Assembly (NCBI GenBank): GCA_025351525.1
Contig: JANXVV010000455.1
Span: 1 to 11,241, forward strand
DNA: 11,241 bases
Direction of reading: 5' to 3'
DNA from: Humisphaera sp.
GTDB taxonomy: Bacteria > Planctomycetota > Phycisphaerae > Tepidisphaerales > Tepidisphaeraceae
Shown: piece by piece, positions 1 to 6,311 of the stretch
Layout: each line of letters begins with the position of its first letter
Position numbering within the stretch: position 1 is the stretch's first letter
Notes under the pieces: model-generated
Databases searched by the model: none
Told to the model about the DNA's origin: nothing
Seen by the model: the letters and a program-made list of their open reading frames with translations, nothing else
Translations under genes and position numbers: made by a program

Positions 1-372
1 GCGCTGGTCGTCGTGCCGCCAATGAGTTTCACGATCAGATCGTGGCTTATCGATGGCTTGCCTCGCCAGTTCTGCGTCACATGGCAGAACGGCCGAGGCT
101 CGATCTTGTTCCACTTGCTCGTGCCCGGCGGGAAATGGCACACATGCAGCACCAAACCCGTTGAGTCGGCCAGTTCCTGCAACGCGATTTTCCAGAGCCG
201 GCATCGGCTTGAGTTCGAGCCGCCGCCATCGGCGGCGATCGGCAATTCCCCCGTATCCCAGCGCCGTCGCCTCTGCCGCCGCCCAATGCCGGGTTACGCG
301 CTCGTTCATCGAAGACCGCAGACTTACGAACTTCTTCCGAATCCCTTCGGCGATCAAAATGTCCAACCGCAC
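1..372 (-). pseudogene. ISAzo13-family transposase, internally deleted and cut by the window edge
   Basis: Read on the minus strand from a GTG at 370-372, just after an in-frame TAA at 376-378, the sequence gives VRLDILIAEGIRKKF, then MNERVTRHWAAAEATALGYGGI. This is the N-terminal helical region of ISAzo13 ('Rhodopirellula transposase') proteins. At about 238-250 homology jumps, with a frame change, to the C-terminal part of the DDE catalytic domain: IAADGGGSNSSRCRLWK, then CHFPPGTSKWNKIEPRPFCH, then TQNWRGKPSISHDLIVKLIG, running off the window at base 1. ISAzo13 transposases are usually about 400 residues or more, so roughly two thirds of the protein, including the first part of the DDE fold, is missing. 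The copy cannot be active. A non-autonomous derivative mobilised in trans is possible, but I could not verify terminal inverted repeats. Family recognition is from motif memory and is strong; the exact deletion junction is approximate. Confidence 0.85.
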
Positions 373-453
373 ATTTTAACACAAGGCGGCCAATCGCGCT
401 AGTTACCATTGCGCGGCCCCTTGATTGTCTCGATCAAAAGCCTGCCAGCCCCT

Positions 454-561
454 TCATTCCAGCGACGCATCTACCATCGCCAGCGACCCCTTGTTCTCAA
501 CGTAGTTGACGGTCCAATGCCCCAACAGGCTCCGCAGCTTTCCCGCAGGTACGTTCTTCAT
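454..561 (-). other. Unrecognised 35-codon open frame in the gap between transposase relic and dehydratase
   Basis: The 234-base gap 373-606 contains no confident gene. On the minus strand an ATG at 559-561 opens MKNVPAGKLRSLLGHWTVNY and ends SLAMVDASLE before a TGA at 454-456. The same frame is open upstream as far as the stop codon of the neighbouring dehydratase (607-609). Beyond the TGA it reads RGWQAFDRDNQGAAQW before the next stop. The amino-acid mix (several W, Y and charged residues) looks more protein-like than a random frame, so it may be the C-terminal remnant of a decayed gene with an in-frame stop. I do not recognise a family and see no Shine-Dalgarno sequence. It may equally be chance. 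Confidence 0.2.
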
Positions 562-606
562 TGAACCGGGAGACTCCGCTGTGCCGAGGATGCATTTCAG
601 AGCCGG

Positions 607-1911
607 CTAGCGCCATGCCTTCCCCGTCGGGAACGCAAATTCCTCCCTCGACGCCTCCTTCATCCGCACGCTATACCCCGGCACCTCCGGCGGCAGGTAC
701 CGCGCCTTCCTGATCCGCACCGGATCCACAAAATGCTCGTGCAGATGATCGACGTATTCCACCACCCGATTTTCCAGCGAGCCGCTGCAGGCGATGTAAT
801 CCCAGATCGCCAGATGCTGGACGTACTCGCACAGGCCCACGCCGCCGGCGTGATGGCAGACGGGGATTCCAAACTTGCAGGCCAGCAGATGCACCGCCAG
901 GCATTCGTTCACGCCGCCGAGCCGACAGGCATCCACCTGACAAAACTGGATTGCATCGGCCTGCATCAGTTGCTTGAAGATGATGCGGTTCTGGCAATGC
1001 TCGCCGGTGGCGACGCCGATGCCGAGGGGGTTGAGCGCCCGCGCGATCGCCGCGTGTCCGAGGATGTCATCGGGGCTGGTCGGCTCCTCAATCCACCAGG
1101 GTTTAAACTTCGCCAACGGCTTCATCCATTCGATCGCCTGCCCCACATCCCACACCTGATTGGCATCGACCATCAGCTTGCGATCCGGGCCGATCTCCTC
1201 GCGGATGATCTGGCATCGCCGAAGATCCTCCACTAAATCCCGGCCTACTTTCAGCTTGATGTGATTGAATCCCCGCGCGATCGCCTCGCGGCAGAGCACT
1301 CGGATTTTGTCATCCGGATACCCAAGCCAACCGGCGGAGGTGGTGTATGCCGGGTAGCCATCGCGCAGCATTTCGGTTTCACGATCGCCCCTGGTCGCAG
1401 CGATTTCAGACAGCATCGCCACCGCTTCATCGGGTGTGATCGCATCGGTGATGTAGCGGAAATCGATGCACCGAACCACCTGCTCCGGCGTCATGTCGAC
1501 CAGCAGTTTCCACAGCGGTTTTTGCTCGGCTCTGGCCCACAGATCCCACACCGCGTTGACGAGGGCGGCGGTGGCCAGATGGATGACCCCTTTCTCCGGG
1601 CCGATCCAGCGCAGTTGGCTGTCGCCGGTGAGATGCCGCCAGAATCGGCCCATGTCGGCGGTGAAGGATTCGAGGGTTCGACCGATGACCAGCGGTGCCA
1701 ATGCGTTGATCGCCGCGACGACGACCTCCGTACCGCGACCGACGGTGAAGGTTAAACCGTGACCTTGGAGGTGGATGGGGGAGTCGGTGTGGAGGATGAC
1801 GTAGGCCGCCGAGTAGTCCGGGTCGACGTTCATCGCATCGGAGCCATCGAGTTGGCGCGAGGTGGGGAAGCGGATGTCGGTGACGGTGAAACCGGTGATG
1901 CGGAGCGGCAT
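607..1911 (-). CDS. fucD: L-fuconate dehydratase (enolase superfamily, mandelate racemase group)
   Basis: The 434-residue protein should dehydrate L-fuconate to 2-keto-3-deoxy-L-fuconate in the cytoplasm, using Mg2+. It has an N-terminal capping domain (about residues 1-150) and a TIM-barrel domain. The barrel shows the KxK base motif (HIKLKVG, K219 and K221), metal ligands D249 (MVDAN), E275 (WWIEEP) and E304 (TGEHC), and the His/Glu end of the site (CHHAGGVGL at 352-360; SLENRVVEYVDHLHEHF with E380 and E385). These motifs and the length match the Xanthomonas FucD / human ENOSF1 group (about 440 residues) better than general mandelate racemases. The ATG at 1909-1911 lacks a clear Shine-Dalgarno sequence. 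The efflux gene upstream is on the same strand but about 300 bp away across a palindromic repeat, so co-transcription is doubtful. No fucose dehydrogenase, lactonase or aldolase gene is in view. Related sugar acids (for example D-arabinonate) are alternative substrates. Confidence 0.9.
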   Translation of the reverse strand: MPLRITGFTVTDIRFPTSRQLDGSDAMNVDPDYSAAYVILHTDSPIHLQGHGLTFTVGRGTEVVVAAINALAPLVIGRTLESFTADMGRFWRHLTGDSQLRWIGPEKGVIHLATAALVNAVWDLWARAEQKPLWKLLVDMTPEQVVRCIDFRYITDAITPDEAVAMLSEIAATRGDRETEMLRDGYPAYTTSAGWLGYPDDKIRVLCREAIARGFNHIKLKVGRDLVEDLRRCQIIREEIGPDRKLMVDANQVWDVGQAIEWMKPLAKFKPWWIEEPTSPDDILGHAAIARALNPLGIGVATGEHCQNRIIFKQLMQADAIQFCQVDACRLGGVNECLAVHLLACKFGIPVCHHAGGVGLCEYVQHLAIWDYIACSGSLENRVVEYVDHLHEHFVDPVRIRKARYLPPEVPGYSVRMKEASREEFAFPTGKAWR

Positions 1912-1985
1912 GAAACCATTCTATGACGGTAGTCTCATTTACGCTTCAACCTGCGTGTGCCTCACTTTGTTCGAAGAAAGCGTTG

Positions 1986-2171
1986 GCCGCAAAGACGCAG
2001 AGAGCGCAAAGGAAAACGCAAAGAAGAAATTCAACTATTCAAGAATATGAACCACAGAGACGCGCCTTTTCGTTCGAGTGCGATTGAAATATCAAGCGCG
2101 TCTCTGTGCTCTCTGGGGTAGTCCTCTTCTCTTCTTTGCGTTTTCCTTTGCGCTCTTTGCGCCTTTGCGGC
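1986..2171. repeat. Nested inverted-repeat element between dehydratase and RND genes
   Basis: The outer arms, 1986-2026 and 2131-2171, are inverted copies about 41 bp long with two mismatches. Their inner 25 bp (2002-2026 against 2131-2155) match perfectly and are built from short units such as gcgcaaag and acgcaaagaag. Inside them is a second, perfect 13-bp pair: cacagagacgcgc at 2053-2065 and gcgcgtctctgtg at 2096-2108, around a 30-base AT-richer loop. The 'cgcaaagacgcaaag' and 'ccacagagacacagag' units resemble dispersed intergenic repeats seen in many planctomycete and other environmental genomes; this is recollection, not a search. The right end lies 40 bp beyond the stop of the RND gene, so its transcript could fold into a long hairpin that ends or stabilises the mRNA. 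It could also be a small palindromic mobile element. The 300-base gap 1912-2211 holds nothing else I can support. Confidence 0.85.
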
Positions 2172-2211
2172 TCTCCTGATTCACACGCGACGTCTGACGT
2201 ACATGCGTTCG

Positions 2212-5200
2212 CTAAACGGGCGAGGGGAGCGGGATCGACCGAGGAGACGCCGCCGCGCCGAACGTCCGATGCGCCCACACCCTCATCCGATCCAGATACA
2301 AATACACGATCGGCGTGGTGTACAGCGTCAGCATCTGGCTGAAGATCAAGCCGCCGACGATCGTGATCCCCAGTGGCCGGCGCAGCTCCGAACCGGATCC
2401 CACCCCGATCGCCAGGGGCAGGCCGCCGAGCAGGGCGGCCATCGTCGTCATCGTGATGGGCCGGAAGCGCAACACGCACGCCTGAAAAATCGCATCCACC
2501 GGCGACTTGCCCTCCACCCGCTCGGCCTCCAGCGCGAAGTCGATCATCATGATCGCATTTTTCTTCACGATGCCGATCAGCAGGATGATGCCGATCAACC
2601 CGATCACGTTCAACTCCATGCCGAAAATCTGCAGCGCCAGCAGCGCGCCCACCCCGGCGGAGGGAATCGTCGACAGAATCGTGATCGGATGAATCAAGCT
2701 CTCATACAGCATCCCCAGCACCAGATACACCGCCACCAATGCGGCGGCGATGAGATACGGCTGGCTGGCTTTCGACGCCTCGAACGCCTGCGCCGCGCCG
2801 GAGAAACTGCCGTGGATCGCCGCCGGCAATCCCATATCGTGCGCCGCGGCTTTGATCTCCGTCACCGCCTCATCCAGCGACACGCCCGGTGTGAGATTGA
2901 ACGAGATCGTCACCGAGGGGAACTGCCCGGAATGGTTCACCGCCAACGGTGTGTTCGACGCCACGAATTTCGTGAACGCGCTCAAAGGCACCTGCGTCCC
3001 GTTCCTGCCGCGCAGGTAGATCGACTTGAGCGAATCGGGGTTCTGCGCGAACTGCGGGTCGACTTCCATAATGACGTGATACTGATTCAACGGCGTGTAC
3101 ATCGTCGACACCTGCCGCTGCCCGAACGCATCGTACAGCGTGTTGTCCACATCCTGCTGGCTGATTCCCAACCGGCCCGCCGTCACGCGATCCACCGTCA
3201 GTTTCGCCTGCAAACCCTTCACCTGCTGATCGCTGTTCACATCCACCACCCCGTGCAGCGTGCGCAGTTTCGCCGACACCTGCGGGGCCCATTCGTACAA
3301 CTCCGCCAGATCATCCCCCTGCAGCGTGTATTGATATTGCGAAGCGCTCGGCCTTCCGCCCACGCGGATATCCTGCACCGCCTGCAAGAAGAGCGTCGCC
3401 CCGGGAACCTTGGACAGCTTGCCGCGCAGGCGGGCGACCACCTGATCCGCGCTCATCTTCCGCACCTTCGGCTCCCGCAGCGCCACGAACATGTTGCCCG
3501 TGTTGGTCGACCCTCGATTGCCGCCGGTCGAGGCGATCACCGATTCCACCGCCGGGTCATCCAGCACCGTTTTCGCAAACACTTTGACCAACTCCTGCAT
3601 CGTCTGAAACGAGGTGTCCTGGTCCGCCTGAATCGTGCCGACCAACCGCCCCGTATCCTGCTGCGGGAAAAATCCTTTGGGCACGATGACATACAGATAG
3701 ACCGTGAACCCGATCGTCACCAGCGTCACGATCAGCATCAGCAGTTGATGCCGAAACACCCAGCCCAGTGTGATCTCGTAGAAGCCGAGGATTTTTTCAA
3801 ACACCCATTCGCTGCCGCGATACAACCGGCCGTGCTTTTGGGTGCGCCCGCTTTTGAGCAGGACCGCGCACATCATCGGCGTCGTCGTCAGCGAGACCAC
3901 CAACGACACCAGGATCGCCGCCGACAGCGTCACCGCAAACTCGCGGAACAACCGCCCCACATATCCGCCCATCAGCAGGATGGGGATGAACACCGCCACC
4001 AGCGAGATGCTGATCGAGATGACCGTGAACCCGATCTCCTTCGCCCCCAGCAGCGCGGCCTCCATCGGCCCCATCCCCGCCTCCAGATGCCGGGTGATGT
4101 TCTCGATCACCACGATCGCATCATCCACCACAAACCCCGTGGCGATGGTCAGCGCCATCAGCGAGAGGTTGTCGATGCTGTACCCCAGCAGGTACATCAC
4201 CGCGAACGTGCCGATGAGCGAGATCGGCACCGCCACGCTCGGGATCAGCGTGCTGCGGACGCTGCGCAGGAAAAGGAACACCACCAGGATCACCAGGCCG
4301 ATGGAGAGGGCCAGCGTGAATTCCACCTCGCGCACGCTGGCCCGGATGGTGGTGGTGCGGTCGAGGGTCACGTCGATCTTCATCGCCGCCGGGGATTCGG
4401 AGCGCAGCTGCGGGAGCATGGCATAGACGCTGTCGACCGCGCTGATGATGTTCGCGCCCGGCTGCCGAAAGATCACCAGGTTGATCGCCGGCTTCGAGTT
4501 CGCCAGCCCGATCGTCCGCACATCCTCCACCGAATCCGTCACCGTCGCGACATCGGACACCCGGATCGGCGCCCCGTTCCGCACCGCCACGATCAACGAC
4601 CGATACTCGTCCGCCTGCCGCAGTTGATCGCTCGAGCTGATCGAGATCGTCGTATTCTCATCCGCCACCTCCCCCTTGGGCCGGTTGGCGTTGGCGGTGC
4701 CCAGCACCGCCCGCAGATCCTCGAGGCTCAATCCCAGCTTGTTGAGGATCGTCGGATTCGCCTCCACCCGCACCGCCGGCAGCGACCCGCCGAAGATGCT
4801 GACCTGCCCGACCCCCTTCACCTGCGCCAGTTTCTGCTGAAGGATCGACGAGGCGATATCGTAAAGTTTGACCGGTGTGTAGGTGTCGGAGGTGATGGAC
4901 AAAATCATCATCGGCGCATCCGCCGGGTTGATCTTGCGATAGCTCGGGTTGCTGGGCAGATTGGTGGGCAACTGCCCCCGCGCGGCGTTGATCGCCGCCT
5001 GCACATCCCGGGCGGCGGCGTCGATGTTGCGGTTCAGGTCGAACACCAGCGTGATGGAGGTCGCCCCGAGATAGCTGCTCGAGGTCATCTCCGTCACCCC
5101 CGCGATGCGCCCGAACTGCCGTTCCAAAGGCGTCGCCACCGCCGAAGCCATGTTCTCCGGCGAAGCCCCCGGCAGCGATGAAGAGACCTGAATGCTCGGA

Positions 5201-5325
5201 AAATCCACCTGCGGCAACGGGCTGACCGGCAGGAAGAAATAAGACAGCGCCCCCGCGAGCGCAATGGCCAGGGTCAGCAGCGTGGTGCCGACGGGGCGGT
5301 GGATGAATGGGGAGGAGAGGCTCAT
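2212..5325 (-). CDS. mdtC: RND multidrug efflux permease, MdtC-like (HAE1 family)
   Basis: The 1037-residue inner-membrane proton/drug antiporter has a complete AcrB-type architecture. TM1 is at about 13-33. Porter loop 1 (35-335) carries PLPQVDFPSIQVSSSLPGAS and TPLERQFGRIAGV. TM2-6 (about 338-490) include the proton-relay pair D401/D402 in GFVVDDAIVVIEN. The second porter loop is about 555-855 and TM8-12 about 857-1012, with the relay lysine in GIVKKNAIMMIDFALEAER (K921/K922) and LRFRPITMTT. From memory, the spacing and motifs follow Escherichia coli MdtC closely. The length is normal and there is no break. The ATG at 5323-5325 has no clear Shine-Dalgarno sequence. A periplasmic adaptor gene would normally precede it in the same operon, but the upstream 400 bp is non-coding and the next gene faces away, so the partner adaptor and outer-membrane channel must be encoded elsewhere. 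Substrate is unknown; MdtBC-type pumps export bile salts, novobiocin and similar compounds. Confidence 0.93.
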   Translation of the reverse strand: MSLSSPFIHRPVGTTLLTLAIALAGALSYFFLPVSPLPQVDFPSIQVSSSLPGASPENMASAVATPLERQFGRIAGVTEMTSSSYLGATSITLVFDLNRNIDAAARDVQAAINAARGQLPTNLPSNPSYRKINPADAPMMILSITSDTYTPVKLYDIASSILQQKLAQVKGVGQVSIFGGSLPAVRVEANPTILNKLGLSLEDLRAVLGTANANRPKGEVADENTTISISSSDQLRQADEYRSLIVAVRNGAPIRVSDVATVTDSVEDVRTIGLANSKPAINLVIFRQPGANIISAVDSVYAMLPQLRSESPAAMKIDVTLDRTTTIRASVREVEFTLALSIGLVILVVFLFLRSVRSTLIPSVAVPISLIGTFAVMYLLGYSIDNLSLMALTIATGFVVDDAIVVIENITRHLEAGMGPMEAALLGAKEIGFTVISISISLVAVFIPILLMGGYVGRLFREFAVTLSAAILVSLVVSLTTTPMMCAVLLKSGRTQKHGRLYRGSEWVFEKILGFYEITLGWVFRHQLLMLIVTLVTIGFTVYLYVIVPKGFFPQQDTGRLVGTIQADQDTSFQTMQELVKVFAKTVLDDPAVESVIASTGGNRGSTNTGNMFVALREPKVRKMSADQVVARLRGKLSKVPGATLFLQAVQDIRVGGRPSASQYQYTLQGDDLAELYEWAPQVSAKLRTLHGVVDVNSDQQVKGLQAKLTVDRVTAGRLGISQQDVDNTLYDAFGQRQVSTMYTPLNQYHVIMEVDPQFAQNPDSLKSIYLRGRNGTQVPLSAFTKFVASNTPLAVNHSGQFPSVTISFNLTPGVSLDEAVTEIKAAAHDMGLPAAIHGSFSGAAQAFEASKASQPYLIAAALVAVYLVLGMLYESLIHPITILSTIPSAGVGALLALQIFGMELNVIGLIGIILLIGIVKKNAIMMIDFALEAERVEGKSPVDAIFQACVLRFRPITMTTMAALLGGLPLAIGVGSGSELRRPLGITIVGGLIFSQMLTLYTTPIVYLYLDRMRVWAHRTFGAAASPRSIPLPSPV

Positions 5326-5671
5326 GGTCGAAGCACAACTGCGCGAGAACAGCGGCTACTATACGGAGGAATGACGAATGACGAAATTGGAATTCACCAA
5401 AGTGGATTTCGTAACTTTGTTATTGAGACAGGCATTGCTGCAACCGGACGCGCGAATCAGTTTTTTAATTCTCCGGTGTTTCTTCAAATGGCAAGTATAA
5501 CTGACCGTACATATCCAATCGTACTGCCCCTGCTTCGGTGGCACCGTCCTTGAGCGACCGGCTTTGACCGGGGCCTTGCGACGAACGAGGGCAATCCTGC
5601 GGGATAAGAAAATGCATGTGACGAGCAATTTCGTTGGGCGGAGAGGCGCGCGAGCATCGAGCCGCATTCCG
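5326..5671. other. Non-coding divergent region with a short tandem motif
   Basis: This gap separates the RND gene (minus) from the RCC1 gene (plus) and must contain the promoters for both, although I see no convincing -35/-10 pair. It is AT-richer than its flanks between about 5371 and 5520. It includes a tandem atgacga-atgacga at 5371-5384 within ggaggaatgacgaatgacg, a type of dispersed motif often seen upstream of planctomycete genes (recollection). No RNA gene or long hairpin is evident. Open frames here have no recognisable similarity. Confidence 0.5.
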
Positions 5672-5733
5672 TTGAACGAACATCGCAACGTTGCAAGGTT
5701 GGTGCTGGCTGCGGTGGCGATATTCGCCGCCCC
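5672..5733 (+). other. Probable signal peptide of the RCC1 gene, displaced by one frame
   Basis: In the frame of a TTG at 5672-5674 (ATGs at 5564 and 5612 lie further upstream in the same frame) the sequence reads NEHRNVARLVLAAVAIFAAP. This is a basic n-region followed by a hydrophobic core, as in a secretion signal. The RCC1 gene starts immediately after it in a different frame. Adding one C to the four-C run at 5730-5733 would fuse them as AIFAAPAAMADVAYAWG, which has an Ala-x-Ala cleavage region directly before the RCC1 repeat. The most economical reading is one exported protein split by a single-base deletion or a sequencing error. The true start codon is uncertain. Confidence 0.5.
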
Positions 5734-5739
5734 GCCGCG

Positions 5740-6141
5740 ATGGCGGATGTCGCTTATGCATGGGGTTACAAGCTCAATGGCCAACTCGGCGAAGGCACGG
5801 TGACGGATCGCAATGCGCCCGCCGCGGTGACGGGTCTAACCCGCGGCGTCAGTGCCGTCGCCGCCGCACAGTCTGCAAGTTATGCCCTGTCATCGGATGG
5901 CAGTATTTGGGACTGGGGCTTTAACGGGAACGGCGAATTGGGCCTGGGCGACAACACCTCCTCGCTGACACCTCAACACCTGCCGCCCCCGACCGGCTTT
6001 TTTTTCACCTCCTTCGACGCAGATTCCTTTAGCGATCACGCTCTGGCGACGCTGACCCCGACGCCCGAATCGGCCGGCTTCTCATTGATCGCCATCGCAT
6101 TCGGCGCGCTTCTCGCCCGCAAACGCCGTCACGTCGCTTGA
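5740..6141 (+). CDS. Short RCC1-repeat protein with degenerate PEP-CTERM-like tail
   Basis: The 133-residue protein opens with MADVAYAWGYKLNGQLGEGT, a classic RCC1 blade (WG, then GQLGxG). A second repeat follows at about 57-105 (SIWDWGFNGNGELGLGDNTS, then ALATL). After TPTPES (106-111) comes a hydrophobic segment (about 112-125) and a basic RKRR cluster (127-130). This has the layout of a PEP-CTERM sorting signal, but with PES in place of PEP. Such tails direct exosortase processing and surface attachment. RCC1 proteins normally have about seven repeats for a full propeller; this one has about two and is unlikely to fold into a propeller alone. From 5740 it lacks a signal peptide, but one lies just upstream in another frame, so the gene may be frameshifted. 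The RCC1 part probably binds a surface or extracellular partner; its role is unknown. No Shine-Dalgarno sequence precedes 5740, which supports translation starting further upstream. Confidence 0.65.
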   Translation: MADVAYAWGYKLNGQLGEGTVTDRNAPAAVTGLTRGVSAVAAAQSASYALSSDGSIWDWGFNGNGELGLGDNTSSLTPQHLPPPTGFFFTSFDADSFSDHALATLTPTPESAGFSLIAIAFGALLARKRRHVA

Positions 6142-6168
6142 AAACAACACCATAGAGTGGTGGGTTTT
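6141..6168. terminator. Candidate bidirectional terminator hairpin in the convergent gap
   Basis: Directly at the RCC1 stop codon, aaaac (6141-6145) can pair with gtttt (6164-6168), and cacca (6148-6152) with tggtg (6158-6162), around a five-base loop, with a small internal bulge. The A-run on one side and T-run on the other would give a U-tract in both directions, as expected between two converging genes. The stem is short and only moderately GC-rich. Confidence 0.4.
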
Positions 6169-6231
6169 GCGCAGAGAAGCGAAGGGTGATAGGCACGGGT
6201 GCAGTCATTTGTAAACAGCCAAATGCTGAGT

Positions 6232-6291
6232 GCCATGGCCATGCGCGGGGAAGGTCATCAAACGAAAAAAGCCTTTCCGCATGGTCATGGC
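6232..6291. repeat. Imperfect 60-bp palindrome downstream of the S9 peptidase gene
   Basis: gccatggccatgcg (6232-6245) and cgcatggtcatggc (6278-6291) are inverted copies with one mismatch, which becomes a G-U pair in one transcript. Inside, ggaagg (6249-6254) can pair with cctttcc (6272-6278) to extend the stem. It starts about 20 bp beyond the stop codon of the minus-strand peptidase gene, so it may act as a 3' stabiliser or terminator for that transcript. It may also be a copy of a dispersed GCCATGGCCA-type repeat. Confidence 0.55.
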
Positions 6292-6311
6292 GAATCATCC
6301 TGCAAAGTCGT

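Noticed and set aside
1261..1755. A 164-residue plus-strand frame inside the dehydratase gene
   Set aside because: It is antisense to conserved enolase-superfamily sequence and shows no domain of its own.
1986..2171. CRISPR-like reading of the repeated GCAAAG units
   Set aside because: The units are 6-9 bases long, adjacent rather than separated by spacers, and arranged as an inverted pair, so it is a palindromic repeat and not a CRISPR array.
2203..5181. A 992-codon open frame on the plus strand, antisense to the efflux gene
   Set aside because: Its product is extremely rich in Arg, His and Gln, without domains or membrane segments, and it mirrors the RND gene codon by codon. It is the expected by-product of GC-rich third positions in the real gene.
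5371..5553. A 60-residue frame starting MTNDEIGIHQSGFRNF behind GGAGG
   Set aside because: The GGAGG is only one base from the ATG, too close to work normally, and the start lies in the tandem atgacga motif. The product resembles no family I know.
5359..5784. A 141-residue minus-strand frame in the divergent gap
   Set aside because: It overlaps the likely signal peptide and start of the RCC1 gene on the opposite strand and has no recognisable domain or signal. Its end is encoded by the atgacga repeat.
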